A DNA stretch of 64,000 nt from Achromobacter ruhlandii (GCF_902859695.1 NZ_CADIJL010000011.1:117400-181399); one strand, 5' to 3'; shown: positions 8,927 through 17,906, numbered from the stretch's first letter. Made by a program: numbers and translations. Notes: generated by a model not told the origin, from the sequence alone.

Positions 8927-9727
8927 ATGATCTCGGGCATCACCTACGCCGAAGCGAAAGTCTTCCTGGGTACGCTGGCGCTGACGCAGCCGCGCATCCT
9001 GGCGCTGTGCGCGATGCTGCCGCTGTTCAACCGCCAGCTGCTGCCCGGCATGCTGCGCTACGCCTTGTGCGCCGCCATCGGCCTCGTGCTGGTTCCCGCG
9101 CTGGCGCCGCGCTATGCCGTGATCGAGCTGGGCGCGGTGGAATTGGTGCTGCTGGTGGCCAAGGAAGTCTTCATCGGCCTGGTGATGGGTTTCCTGGTGG
9201 CGATTCCGTTCTGGATTTTCGAGGCGGTGGGCTTCGTGGTCGACAATCAGCGCGGCGCCAGCCTGGGCGCCACCATCAACCCGGCCACCGGCAACGACTC
9301 GTCGCCGCTCGGCATCCTGTTCAACCAGGCCTTCATGGTGTTCTTCCTGGTGGGCGGCGGCTTCATGCTGATGCTGACCATGCTGTACGACAGTTTTCGC
9401 CTGTGGGACCTGTGGGACTGGGCGCCGACCCTGCGGCGCGAGAGCGTGCCCCTGATGCTGGACCAGCTGGGTCGCTTCCTGCGGCTGACGCTGCTGTTCG
9501 CCGCGCCCGCCATCATCTCGATGTTCCTGGCCGAAGTCGGGCTCGCGTTGGTCAGCCGCTTCGCGCCGCAGTTGCAGGTGTTCTTTCTGGCGATGCCGAT
9601 CAAGAGCGCGCTGGCGCTATTGGTGATGGTGCTCTACATGAGCACACTGTTCGAGTATGCCGCCGAGGCCACGGGGCAGATCGGTTCGGCGCTGCCGTTC
9701 CTGGACAACCAATGGCGGGCTCCATGA
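8927..9727 (+). CDS. bscT: T3SS export gate protein BscT (SctT, FliR-like)
   Basis: 266-residue multi-spanning membrane protein of the FliR/SctT family, one copy per export gate. Conserved features include the loop LVAKEVFIGLVMGFLVAIPF and the following VGFVVDNQRGASLGATINPA, which is strongly conserved among SctT proteins. An AGGAG lies twelve bases before the ATG. The stop codon TGA overlaps the bscU ATG by four bases. Confidence 0.93.
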   Translation: MISGITYAEAKVFLGTLALTQPRILALCAMLPLFNRQLLPGMLRYALCAAIGLVLVPALAPRYAVIELGAVELVLLVAKEVFIGLVMGFLVAIPFWIFEAVGFVVDNQRGASLGATINPATGNDSSPLGILFNQAFMVFFLVGGGFMLMLTMLYDSFRLWDLWDWAPTLRRESVPLMLDQLGRFLRLTLLFAAPAIISMFLAEVGLALVSRFAPQLQVFFLAMPIKSALALLVMVLYMSTLFEYAAEATGQIGSALPFLDNQWRAP

Positions 9728-10782
9728 GCGGCGAAAAGACCGAACAGCCCACCCACAAGAAGCTGCGCGAAGCGCGCCAGAAGGGCGACGTCGCGCACAG
9801 CAAGGACTTCACGCAGACGTTGCTGGTGCTGGCGCTGTTCGGCTACTTGCTGGGCAATGCCCACGGCATCGTCGAGGCGCTGGGCCGGCTGATCCTGATC
9901 CCGTCCACGCTGGTGGGGCAGCCGTTCGAACAGGCGCTGCCCGTGGCGCTGGAGGCCGCCCTGCGCGAAGCCGTCTACCTGGTGCTGCCGTTCGTGCTGA
10001 TCGTGCTGATCGTGGGCATGTTCGCCGAGTTCCTGCAGGTGGGCGTGGTGCTGGCGTTCGAGAAGCTCAAGCCCTCGGCCAAGAAGCTCAACGTGATGAG
10101 CAACCTGAAGAACATCTTTTCCAAGAAGAACCTGGTCGAGCTGCTCAAATCCGTCATCAAGATCGCCTTCCTGTCGGTGCTGGTGACGCTGGTGGTGCGC
10201 GACGCGCTGCCGGAACTGATGGCCGTGCCGCACAGCGGCCTGGCGGGCCTGGAGGCGGGCGTGGGCGGCATGATGCGCACGCTGATCGTGAACATCGCGG
10301 TGGCCTATGTGGTGATTTCCCTGGCCGATTTCGTCTGGCAACGCATGCAGTACCGCAAGGGGCTGATGATGAGCAAGGAAGACATCAAGCAGGAGTTCAA
10401 GGAGATGGAGGGCGACCCCCACATCAAGCACAAACGCAAGCACCTGCACCAGGAGATGGTGATGCACGGCGCGGTCGCCAGCACGCGCAAGGCGTCGGTG
10501 CTGGTGACCAACCCGACCCACCTGGCGGTGGCCATTTACTACGAGCCCGACGAGACGCCGCTGCCGGTGGTGCTGGCCAAGGGCGAAGGCGCGCTGGCCG
10601 AGCAGATGATGGCCGCGGCGCGCGAGGCCGGCGTGCCGGTGATGCAGAACATTCCCCTGGCGCGCGCGCTGATGGCGTCCGCGCAGCCCGACCAATACAT
10701 CCCCAGCGAACTGATCGAGCCGGTCGCCGAAGTCCTGCGGCTCGTCAGGAAGCTGGCCGGCAATCCGGACGACCCGACATGA
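9724..10782 (+). CDS. bscU: T3SS autoprotease/switch protein BscU (SctU, FlhB-like)
   Basis: 352 residues: N-terminal signature MSGEKTEQPTHKKLREAR, four transmembrane helices, then a cytoplasmic domain with the self-cleavage motif NPTH at residues 263-266 (context VTNPTHLAVAIYY). Cleavage between Asn and Pro permits the switch to translocator and effector export. An ATG four codons upstream (9712) is in frame, but 9724 overlaps the bscT stop and gives the standard N-terminus. All key residues are intact. Confidence 0.95.
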   Translation: MSGEKTEQPTHKKLREARQKGDVAHSKDFTQTLLVLALFGYLLGNAHGIVEALGRLILIPSTLVGQPFEQALPVALEAALREAVYLVLPFVLIVLIVGMFAEFLQVGVVLAFEKLKPSAKKLNVMSNLKNIFSKKNLVELLKSVIKIAFLSVLVTLVVRDALPELMAVPHSGLAGLEAGVGGMMRTLIVNIAVAYVVISLADFVWQRMQYRKGLMMSKEDIKQEFKEMEGDPHIKHKRKHLHQEMVMHGAVASTRKASVLVTNPTHLAVAIYYEPDETPLPVVLAKGEGALAEQMMAAAREAGVPVMQNIPLARALMASAQPDQYIPSELIEPVAEVLRLVRKLAGNPDDPT

Positions 10783-11177
10783 ATGCACCCCAACATCCCC
10801 TGATATCCGCCTACGCGGCGCGGCACGGCCTGCCGCCTTCGACCCGTGCCGATGGCCGCCTCACCGTGGTGGTCGACCAGACCTACCGCGTGCATCTGCA
10901 GCCGGCGCGCGACGGTTGGCTGGCGATGAGCGCGCGCCTGTGCGCGCTGCCGGCCGGCGATCTCGACCGCGACCGGCTGGTGACCGAAATCGGCAAGCTG
11001 GCCGCGGGCATGCTGGCGCGGCACGCGGCCACCTGCGTGGTCGACCCGCAGGGCCGCGCGCTGTGGCTGCAGCAGTCGCTGCAGCCCGGCAGCGGCGAAC
11101 TGGCGCTGGACGAAGCCCTGGGCGCGTTCACCAATGCGCTTTCCTTTTGGGCCGACGCCGTGCGGCGGCTGGCATGA
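10779..11177 (+). CDS. bscW: BscW, small soluble T3SS protein resembling a class I chaperone
   Basis: 132-residue protein without signal peptide, lipobox or membrane segment. It has the alternating beta/helix pattern and acidic C-terminus seen in CesT/SycE-type effector chaperones (GRLTVVVDQTYRVHLQPA, then PQGRALWLQQSLQPG, then a terminal helix EALGAFTNALSFWADAVRRL). In Bordetella the gene between bscU and bscC is named bscW. The name suggests relation to the YscW secretin pilotin, but nothing in the sequence supports a lipoprotein. Overlap by four bases with bscU places it in the operon. Confidence 0.65.
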   Translation: MNAPQHPLISAYAARHGLPPSTRADGRLTVVVDQTYRVHLQPARDGWLAMSARLCALPAGDLDRDRLVTEIGKLAAGMLARHAATCVVDPQGRALWLQQSLQPGSGELALDEALGAFTNALSFWADAVRRLA

Positions 11178-11212
11178 ACAAGCGTGACGGGCGTGGCGCC
11201 CGAGGAGAGAGA

Positions 11213-13114
11213 GTGTTGAAGCGGATGATTCTGGCGACCGCGTTGTCGCTGGGCCTGGCGGCGAGCGCGCAGGCCGCGCCGAACTGGCCGAACGTGCCCT
11301 ACAGCTACTATGCCCGCGACGAGAACTTGCAGACGCTGCTGCGCGAGTTCGCCGGCGGCTTCAGCCTGTCGTTGCAGTTGGGCCCGAATGTCACCGGCAC
11401 GGTCAACGGCAAGTTCAATGCCAACACGCCAACCGAGTTCATGGACCGCCTGGGCGGCGTGTATGGGTTTAACTGGTTCGTCTATGCCGGCACGTTGTTC
11501 GTCAGCCGCACCAATGACATGAAGACGCGTTCGGTCAGCGCCATGGGTAGTTCCATCAGCGCCCTGCGCCAGGCGCTGCAGCAGCTGGGCGTGCTGGACC
11601 CGCGCTTTGGCTGGGGCGAGTTGCCCGACCAGGGCATCGCGCTGGTGTCGGGCCCGCCGGGCTATGTCGATCTGGTGGAACGCACCGTGGCCGCGCTGCC
11701 GATGGGCGCCGGTGGCCAGCAGGTGGCGGTGTTCCGGCTCAAGCACGCCTCGGTCAACGACCGCACCATCAGCTACCGCGACCAGAAGGTGGTGACGCCG
11801 GGCCTGTCGACGGTGCTGCGCAACCTGATCACGGGCGGCGGCGGCGGCGCCAACAACGAGACCCTGGCCGCGATCGCGGCGCCGCTGCGCGACAATCCGC
11901 CGGCGTTCCCGCAGGTCGGCGGCGATGGCGGCGCGGCGCCCGCCGGGCAGGCGGGCGGCCAGCCAACCGCGCCCGCCAGCACCGGCAAGTCGGGCCTGCG
12001 CCTGCGCGAGCCCACCGTGCAGGCCGATGCGCGCCTGAACGCCATCATCGTGCAGGACATCCCGGACCGCATTCCCATCTACCGCAGCCTGATCGAGCAA
12101 CTCGACCTGCCCAGCACGCTGGTCGAGATCGAGGCCATGATCGTGGACGTCAACTCCGACCTGGTCAGCGAGCTGGGCGTGACCTGGGGCGCGCGCGCCG
12201 GCTCCACCACCTTCGGCTATGGCAACCTGGGCCTGAGCCCCAGCGGCGGCCTGCCGTTGGAAAGCGGCGCGGCGCTGTCGCCCGGCACCATCGGCGTCAG
12301 CGTCGGCAACACGCTGGCGGCGCGCCTGCGCGCGCTGCAGACCAAGGGCCAGGCCAACATCCTGTCGCAGCCGTCGATCCTGACGGCCGACAACCTGGGC
12401 GCCATGATCGACCTGTCGGATACCTTCTATATCCAGACCCGTGGCGAGCGCGTGGCTACCGTGACGCCGGTGACCGTGGGCACGTCGTTGCGCGTGACGC
12501 CGCGCCATATCGAATCGAAGAATGGCGCGCGCGTCGAGCTGACGGTCGACATCGAGGATGGCCGCATCCAGGAAGAGCGCCAGATCGACAACCTGCCCAC
12601 GGTGCGCAAGAGCAACATCAGCACCCTGGCCATCGTCGGCAATGACCAGACGCTGCTGATCGGCGGCTACAACAGCAGCCAGAATTCCGAGCAGGTCGAC
12701 AAGGTGCCGATCCTGGGCGACATCCCGGGCCTGGGGCTGTTGTTCTCGAACAAGTCCAAGACCGTGCAGCGGCGCGAGCGCCTGTTCCTGATCCGCCCCA
12801 AAGTGGTCGCGATCAACGGCGAAGTGGTGGCCACGCCGGGCGGGGCCGGCACCGGTCCCATGCTTAACGCCACCTGGGGGGGCGACCGCATGACGGCGGG
12901 CCAATACCTCGATCTGGCGCAGAGCCAGCGCACGCGCATCGTGTTCGGACCGAATGTGGAACTGCGCCGCAGCAGCGGCCCGGTGCGGGCCTCCGAGTGG
13001 CTGGATGGCACGCCCACGGCCGCGCCGGTGCTGGAAGGCAAGTCCAACGCACAGCAGGGGCCGGTGATCCAGGTCGAGCCGGTGGCGGCGCCCGGGACGG
13101 GCAGGGCGCCGTAG
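11213..13114 (+). CDS. bscC: T3SS outer-membrane secretin BscC (SctC)
   Basis: 633 residues from GTG 11213, which is preceded by AGGAGA and opens directly into a signal peptide (LKRMILATALSLGLAASAQA). An ATG at 11174 overlapping the bscW stop is the alternative (646 residues) but lacks a ribosome site. The protein has N0/N1/N3 periplasmic domains and a C-terminal secretin domain with VEIEAMIVDVNSDLVSELGV, the block around KGQANILSQPSILTADN, and GDIPGLGLLFSNKSKTVQRR. It forms the outer-membrane ring through which the needle exits. It is the last gene of the + strand operon and faces btrS. Confidence 0.93.
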   Translation: MLKRMILATALSLGLAASAQAAPNWPNVPYSYYARDENLQTLLREFAGGFSLSLQLGPNVTGTVNGKFNANTPTEFMDRLGGVYGFNWFVYAGTLFVSRTNDMKTRSVSAMGSSISALRQALQQLGVLDPRFGWGELPDQGIALVSGPPGYVDLVERTVAALPMGAGGQQVAVFRLKHASVNDRTISYRDQKVVTPGLSTVLRNLITGGGGGANNETLAAIAAPLRDNPPAFPQVGGDGGAAPAGQAGGQPTAPASTGKSGLRLREPTVQADARLNAIIVQDIPDRIPIYRSLIEQLDLPSTLVEIEAMIVDVNSDLVSELGVTWGARAGSTTFGYGNLGLSPSGGLPLESGAALSPGTIGVSVGNTLAARLRALQTKGQANILSQPSILTADNLGAMIDLSDTFYIQTRGERVATVTPVTVGTSLRVTPRHIESKNGARVELTVDIEDGRIQEERQIDNLPTVRKSNISTLAIVGNDQTLLIGGYNSSQNSEQVDKVPILGDIPGLGLLFSNKSKTVQRRERLFLIRPKVVAINGEVVATPGGAGTGPMLNATWGGDRMTAGQYLDLAQSQRTRIVFGPNVELRRSSGPVRASEWLDGTPTAAPVLEGKSNAQQGPVIQVEPVAAPGTGRAP

Positions 13115-13142
13115 CGCTGACGGCGGCGCGCGGGGGGGCGGC

Positions 13143-13754
13143 TCAGTCGTCGAGCCGCAGCCCCTTCTGGGCCAGCTTGTCGCGCAGCGCCGCGCGCGCG
13201 CGCGACAGGCGGCTGCGCACGGTGCCGACGGGCACCGTCAGCATCGCGGCGGCATCTTCGTACGAGATCTCGTCGACGCCGACCATGAGCAGGATGTCGC
13301 GCATGTTGTCGGGCAGTTCGTCCAGCGATTCCTGCAGCAGCGCCATGGTCTGGTTCTGTTCCAGCACGCGCTCGGGCGACAGGTCGCTGGCGGCATGCTC
13401 GGCCAGCACGCTGTCGCTGACGAAGTCATGGCGCCGTTCCGGCGCGCGCGACAGGTAGTTGCGCACCAGGTTCAGCGCGATGCCGTAGAGCCAGGAGGAA
13501 AGTTGCGATTCGCCGCGGAAGCTGCGGTACGAGCGGGCCGCTTCGACAAAGGCCTGCTGCGCCAGGTCTTCGGCCTCGGTGGTATTGCCGATGTGCTTGA
13601 TGATGAAGCGTTGCAGCCGTGTGGCGTGTTCCCGCACCAGGTCGCGCAGCAGGTATTCCTCGCCCGAATCCCATCCCTGCCCCTCGCCGTCGGCGCGAAC
13701 GGGCGGCAAATCCGCTTCCTGGGAAGCGGCTGTGCAGTCGCTGGGATGGGTCAT
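13143..13754 (-). CDS. btrS: ECF sigma factor BtrS
   Basis: 203 residues with sigma region 2 (GNTTEAEDLAQQAFVEAARS, then SSWLYGIALNLVRNYLS) and region 4 (LPDNMRDILLMVGVDEISYE, then VPVGTVRSRLSRARAALRDK). There is a 35-residue N-terminal extension. In Bordetella, BtrS is the HrpL-like sigma factor that switches on the bsc operon, itself expressed under BvgAS. Its place directly after bscC, in convergent orientation, matches the known bsc-btr arrangement. No anti-sigma gene is adjacent; BtrW and BtrV lie 8 kb away. Confidence 0.9.
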   Translation of the reverse strand: MTHPSDCTAASQEADLPPVRADGEGQGWDSGEEYLLRDLVREHATRLQRFIIKHIGNTTEAEDLAQQAFVEAARSYRSFRGESQLSSWLYGIALNLVRNYLSRAPERRHDFVSDSVLAEHAASDLSPERVLEQNQTMALLQESLDELPDNMRDILLMVGVDEISYEDAAAMLTVPVGTVRSRLSRARAALRDKLAQKGLRLDD

Positions 13755-13959
13755 GGATTGGGAAAAGAAACGTGTATTAAGCTACAAGTTACTACCGGCG
13801 TGCCGCGAATTATCGCAGCTTACCGGTGTCACAATATTTCGAAAATGGAAATATTGAGGCAAAAGTAGCTTTTTTTAAGTCAGATATGTAAAAACAAGTA
13901 AGCCAATCCGGGTGATATTTCGAGGGACGGAATCCGACGCCGCAAGGGCGCGCGGGCCC
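13755..13959 (-). promoter_or_regulatory. AT-rich intergenic region upstream of btrS
   Basis: About 200 bases between btrS and the next minus-strand gene. The part nearest btrS (13780-13910) is conspicuously AT-rich for this genome, with an A/T run near 13869 and the imperfect palindromic stretch TTTCGAAAATGGAAATATT near 13840. It must contain the btrS promoter and probably activator sites. I see no confident -35/-10 pair and no GGAACC-type box. Confidence 0.5.
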
Positions 13960-14532
13960 TCAGCCGGTCTTGAGCAGGTCGCGCAGCCAGGCGGCGGCGG
14001 TGGCCAGGGAGACCGGGCTCTGACCGGATTGGGCGGCCTGGTCGAAGCGGGCCTGCATGGCCAGGTCCAGCGCGCCGCGGCGGGCGGCGTCCAGGCTGGC
14101 GGGCGCCACGCCGGCGTCGCTACAGGCTTGCTGGAAGGCAGGCGCCCCGTTGCTGGCCGACAGGGCCAGGCGCGTCAGGAAGTCGACGCCGGAAAGGGCG
14201 TCGCGAGAGGTTTGCGCCATATCCAGCGCCAGCGTGACGGTGCGCGCGGACAGCGGCTTGCCGGGATTCGGTTCCAGGCCCAGTTCACGCGACACCGCGC
14301 TGGCGATGCCCTGGCCGTAGCTGTGCGCCAGGGCCTGCGCGAACATCGCGGTGGTGTCGACATTGGGCGCGACCCACGCCACGCTGCGGCCGCCGGGCGT
14401 GGTGCCCATGCCCAACACCCGCAGTGTTTCGCCCGCGATGTCGACGTAGATGTCCTGGCCGCTCTGCGCCGCCTGGGCGAAGGCGTCGAGAGAGACGAAC
14501 GGCGAGGAAGGGGTAACCGATGAGATTGTCAT
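13960..14532 (-). CDS. Unrecognised 190-aa protein beside btrS; candidate T3SS substrate or accessory protein
   Basis: 190 residues, no signal peptide, no membrane segment and no family I recognise. The N-terminus is Ser/Thr/Pro-rich and free of strong charge (MTISSVTPSSPFVSL), as in many T3SS-exported proteins. The rest is a mix of beta segments (DIYVDIAGETLRVLGMG) and helices (AMFAQALAHSYGQGIASAVS, GALDLAMQARFDQAAQS). It has its own upstream region carrying a HrpL-type box. Position inside the btr island and the promoter suggest co-regulation with the secretion system. A chaperone, regulator or effector would all fit; function is unknown. Confidence 0.6.
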   Translation of the reverse strand: MTISSVTPSSPFVSLDAFAQAAQSGQDIYVDIAGETLRVLGMGTTPGGRSVAWVAPNVDTTAMFAQALAHSYGQGIASAVSRELGLEPNPGKPLSARTVTLALDMAQTSRDALSGVDFLTRLALSASNGAPAFQQACSDAGVAPASLDAARRGALDLAMQARFDQAAQSGQSPVSLATAAAWLRDLLKTG

Positions 14533-14594
14533 GCAGCCAATAAATCCGGCGTGTCCGATATCGGGCCCATAGGAGATTCAACAGCCCCTGTGAT

Positions 14595-14622
14595 TGAGTA
14601 ACCCGAGTAGCGCTTTGGTTCC
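14595..14622 (-). promoter_or_regulatory. Candidate BtrS (HrpL-type) promoter
   Basis: On the minus strand GGAACC (14622-14617) is followed after 15 bases by TTACTCA (14601-14595). HrpL-class ECF promoters read GGAACC, 15-17 bases, CCACNNA; here the -35 is perfect and the -10 keeps AC and the final A. It lies about 63 bases before the ATG of the 190-aa gene. BtrS is a HrpL-like sigma factor, so direct control by BtrS is inferred. Confidence 0.5.
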
Positions 14623-14718
14623 ATCGCCACGACACGTAGGCGGATTTTATGCCATTGTGAGATTTCCGGCCGCCGGCGGGAAACAGGGCGCCACCACCAC
14701 GGCATCGCCGTCAGGCCG

Positions 14719-15906
14719 TCACTGCGCTTCGTAGACCTCGTCAGCCGCCAGCAGGATGTCCACCGGCGGGTCGAAGCCGATGACCCGCGCGGTCTGCAGA
14801 TTCAAGGCGATCTTGGCGGGATCGATCCAGACCTGGCTCAGTTCGCGCGCCTTGGCGCCGTTGAAGATGCGCGCCATGGTTTCCGCGTAGAACAGACCCA
14901 CGTACGAGTAGTCGGCCTGGGCCAGGCTCAGCAGCAGCCCGTGCTTGACCTCCTCCGAGCCCAGCATCGAGAAGCTCGGCACGCGGGCCTGGCGCAGGAT
15001 CTCGGCGACCGTGTCGATCGACGCGGGCGTCACGCCGCGATGCACGGTGACGTAGGCGGCGTCGATCTGCGGCGCCAGCCTGGCATAGCACTCGAGCGCG
15101 TTGCGGGTGGCGGCCTCCTGCGCAATGCCGTTGGACGGCGCATTGCAGGTGAGCACCTTGAAACCCTGTTCGCGCGCCACCTGTTCGACGGCGTCGACCG
15201 CGCTGTAGGTGCGGCCTTCCGGGCTGTCCTCGTACACCAGCCCGAGGCGCTTGAACGGCACGATCTCGTGGAACAGCCGCACCTGGCGCTGATAGCGCTC
15301 GGGCTGGACGCGGGCATGCAGGTTGTCCAGGCCGCTATCCTGCGCCGAACGGGTGATGCGGGCGCCGACCGCGTCGCTGGTCGAGGCGACGATGGTGGGC
15401 ACCGGCGCGCCCATCGCCGCCATGTCCTGGCCGGCCCAGGTGCCCATGGCGATGATCAGGTCGATGTCTTTCTTGCCTTCCAGCCGCTGCTTGATCGCCG
15501 CGCGCACCGCCGGCCGCTGGGCGGCGTCGAAGTTGCCGGGCTGCCACCAGGCGTCGCGCACGAATTCCAGCGTGTCGCTGCGGGCGTTGTCCGCCAGGTA
15601 CTCCCACATCTGCCTGCCGTTCAGGCCGTCCGGAATGGCAGGCACGGTGATCCAGCCCAGCTTCTGCAGGCCGTCGACCGTGACGCGCAGCGTGCGTGGA
15701 TATTCGCTGTAGTCGCCGCTTTCGAAATAGCCGATGCGCCATTTCCCGCCATCGGGGCGCGCCACGGGCTTGGTGGGGAATACCTGCGGCGCGGCGGCCG
15801 TGGACGTGGCGGCCGTGGGGGACGGCGCCGCCCCGGCCTGGGCGCGGCTGGCGGCGGGCGCCAGCAGGGCCAGGCTCATCAAGAGGGTGGACAGCGATGT
15901 CTTCAT
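14719..15906 (-). CDS. Periplasmic ABC-type substrate-binding protein coupled to btrU
   Basis: 395 residues with a signal peptide (MKTSLSTLLMSLALLAPAAS to about residue 22), a Ser/Thr/Ala/Pro-rich linker, then a two-lobed substrate-binding fold of the ABC_sub_bind type (WRIGYFESGDYSEYPRTLRV, DIDLIIAMGTWAGQDMAAMG, KRLGLVYEDSPEGRTYSAVD). No ABC permease or ATPase gene is near. Its ATG overlaps the btrU stop (ATGA), so both are made from one message. I infer that it binds a ligand in the periplasm and presents it to the BtrU sensor domain, rather than feeding a transporter; this is untested. Confidence 0.75.
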   Translation of the reverse strand: MKTSLSTLLMSLALLAPAASRAQAGAAPSPTAATSTAAAPQVFPTKPVARPDGGKWRIGYFESGDYSEYPRTLRVTVDGLQKLGWITVPAIPDGLNGRQMWEYLADNARSDTLEFVRDAWWQPGNFDAAQRPAVRAAIKQRLEGKKDIDLIIAMGTWAGQDMAAMGAPVPTIVASTSDAVGARITRSAQDSGLDNLHARVQPERYQRQVRLFHEIVPFKRLGLVYEDSPEGRTYSAVDAVEQVAREQGFKVLTCNAPSNGIAQEAATRNALECYARLAPQIDAAYVTVHRGVTPASIDTVAEILRQARVPSFSMLGSEEVKHGLLLSLAQADYSYVGLFYAETMARIFNGAKARELSQVWIDPAKIALNLQTARVIGFDPPVDILLAADEVYEAQ

Positions 15907-17906
15907 GGGCGGCGGATCACGATCAAGGTGATGTCATCGGATTGTTCCGCGCCGTCGGCGAAGGCCTGCACGTCTTCCAGCAGACGCTTGGCCAGGCTGG
16001 CCGCCGGCACGGGAGGGTTGGACAGCACGGCCAGCAGGCGCGGGTCGCCGTACTGCGCATTCTGCGGATTCACGGCCTCGGTGATGCCGTCGGTATAGCC
16101 CACCAGCATTTCGCCGGGCGCCAGCACCGTCGACAGGCAGCGGTATTCCAGGTTTTCCTGCACGCCACAGGCCGGACCGCTGCGGCCTTCCAGCAGCCGC
16201 ACCACGCCGTCGGCGCCGACCACCGCCGGCGGCAGGTGGCCGGCATTGGCCCACTTGAGTTCGCCCGTGGTCATGTCGAGCACGCCCACCAGCAGCGTGA
16301 CGAACATCATGTTCGGGTTGTTCTCGGACAGGCGGTTGTTGATCTTCTGCATCATCAGCGCCGGGTCGGTCTCGTCCTCGGCGGTGGCGCGGATCAGGGT
16401 GCGCGTGACCGCCATGAACAACGCCGCCGGCACGCCCTTGTCCGACACGTCGCCGATGGCCAGGCACAGCCGGCCGTCGGGCAGCGTGAAGTAGTCGTAC
16501 AGGTCGCCGCCCACTTCCTTGGCCGGCAGCATTACCGCGTTCAGGTCGATCTGTTCGCGCGTGATGGGCGACAACGGCACCGGCAGCAGGCCGAGCTGGA
16601 TCGCGCGGGCAATGTTCAGTTCGCTTTCGAAGCGTTCGCGCGCGGTGGTCTCGCGCATCAGGCGGGCAATGTTCTCGCGCAGCTTGTGGTCCATGAACAG
16701 GAACGACGCCGCCAACCGGCCGACTTCGTCCTTGTGTTTGTCGGGCAAGGCGGCGATGTGGGCCGGCACGCTCGACTGCGCGGTCAGGTCCTGTTCGGGC
16801 AGCAGGCGGGCATAGTGGGTCAGGGTTTCCAGCGGCCGCACGATGCGTGCCGCCACCAGCCAGGCGCACACCAGCGCCACCAGCATCATGCCCACGAAGA
16901 TCAGCGCCTGCCGGTTCAGCAGCTCTTGCGCCGGCGCGGTGAGGTCGCTTTCGGGCACCACTGCCACCACGGTCCAGCCCAGCGGCGCGAAGCGCGCGCT
17001 GTCGATCTGCCAGGGGCCGTCGCCGCCCTCGAAGCGCAGGCTTTGCAGCTTGCCGCCAGCGTCCTGCCGCGCCAGCAGCGCGCGCAGGGTTACACCGGCT
17101 TGGTCGGTGGCGTCCAGCAGGCCGGCGCGGGCCTCGGGCGGCGGCACAATCATGCGCCCGTCATCGGCCGCGATGAAGATGAAGCCCGACTGCGCCAGGG
17201 TCAGTTTCGACAGGGTGTCGCGCACCGAGTTTTCCAGCTGCGCGCGGCGCGTGTCGATCTGCTCGATCACGTCCTGGGCGCTGTCGGAAATGGCGAACAC
17301 CCAGTTCCACGGCCGGAAATAGCCGAAATAGGCGTAGCGCGTTTCGCCATCGCCGCGCTGCGCGGACGGTGGCCAGCGGTAGATGGCGAAGCCGTAGCCC
17401 GAGGTGCGGCTTTCTTCCAGCAGCGCCTGCGCCAGCGGCCGGTTCTTGAAATCGGACAGCGTGGACAGGTCGCGGTCGATCATGTCGGGGTTGCCGCTGG
17501 CCAGCACCTGGAAGTCGGCGTCGTAGACGAAGGCGTAGCGGCGGTCGTCCAGCCGGAGGCGGTTGATCCAGGCGCGCGCCATGCCCTTGGCCGCGCCGGG
17601 CGTCACCAGGCCGCGCTCGGCCAGGTCGGCGTAGGCATTGAGCGCCGCCGCGACCACCGTGCCGCTTTGCATCAGCTGGCGCCGGCCGCTGCGCACGGTC
17701 GAGATCTTGTCGGCCAGCAGCGCGCCCCAGCGCGCCTCGGCGTCGCGCAACACCAGCTCCATCACGTTGCTGACGGCGTGGCGTTCGCTGTTCACCACCG
17801 TGCGCGTGACGTTGCGTTGCGACGTCAGCATCACGAATGCCGCCACCGCCAGAAGCAGCGCTACGACCAGTAGAAAAATCTTGCTACGGAGCGAGCGCAA
17901 CGACAT
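15903..17906 (-). CDS. btrU: PP2C-type phosphatase BtrU with periplasmic sensor and HAMP
   Basis: 667 residues: N-terminal transmembrane helix (SKIFLLVVALLLAVAAFVML), a periplasmic Cache-like domain of about 270 residues, a second transmembrane helix, a HAMP segment (VRPLETLTHYARLLPEQDLT), then a SpoIIE/RsbU phosphatase domain with DLYDYFTLPDGRLCLAIGDV and the following SDKGVPAALFM. In Bordetella BtrU dephosphorylates the antagonist BtrV so that BtrV can capture BtrW. I start at ATG 17906 because it leads straight into the membrane anchor; an in-frame ATG at 17960 would add 18 residues. Confidence 0.9.
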   Translation of the reverse strand: MSLRSLRSKIFLLVVALLLAVAAFVMLTSQRNVTRTVVNSERHAVSNVMELVLRDAEARWGALLADKISTVRSGRRQLMQSGTVVAAALNAYADLAERGLVTPGAAKGMARAWINRLRLDDRRYAFVYDADFQVLASGNPDMIDRDLSTLSDFKNRPLAQALLEESRTSGYGFAIYRWPPSAQRGDGETRYAYFGYFRPWNWVFAISDSAQDVIEQIDTRRAQLENSVRDTLSKLTLAQSGFIFIAADDGRMIVPPPEARAGLLDATDQAGVTLRALLARQDAGGKLQSLRFEGGDGPWQIDSARFAPLGWTVVAVVPESDLTAPAQELLNRQALIFVGMMLVALVCAWLVAARIVRPLETLTHYARLLPEQDLTAQSSVPAHIAALPDKHKDEVGRLAASFLFMDHKLRENIARLMRETTARERFESELNIARAIQLGLLPVPLSPITREQIDLNAVMLPAKEVGGDLYDYFTLPDGRLCLAIGDVSDKGVPAALFMAVTRTLIRATAEDETDPALMMQKINNRLSENNPNMMFVTLLVGVLDMTTGELKWANAGHLPPAVVGADGVVRLLEGRSGPACGVQENLEYRCLSTVLAPGEMLVGYTDGITEAVNPQNAQYGDPRLLAVLSNPPVPAASLAKRLLEDVQAFADGAEQSDDITLIVIRRP

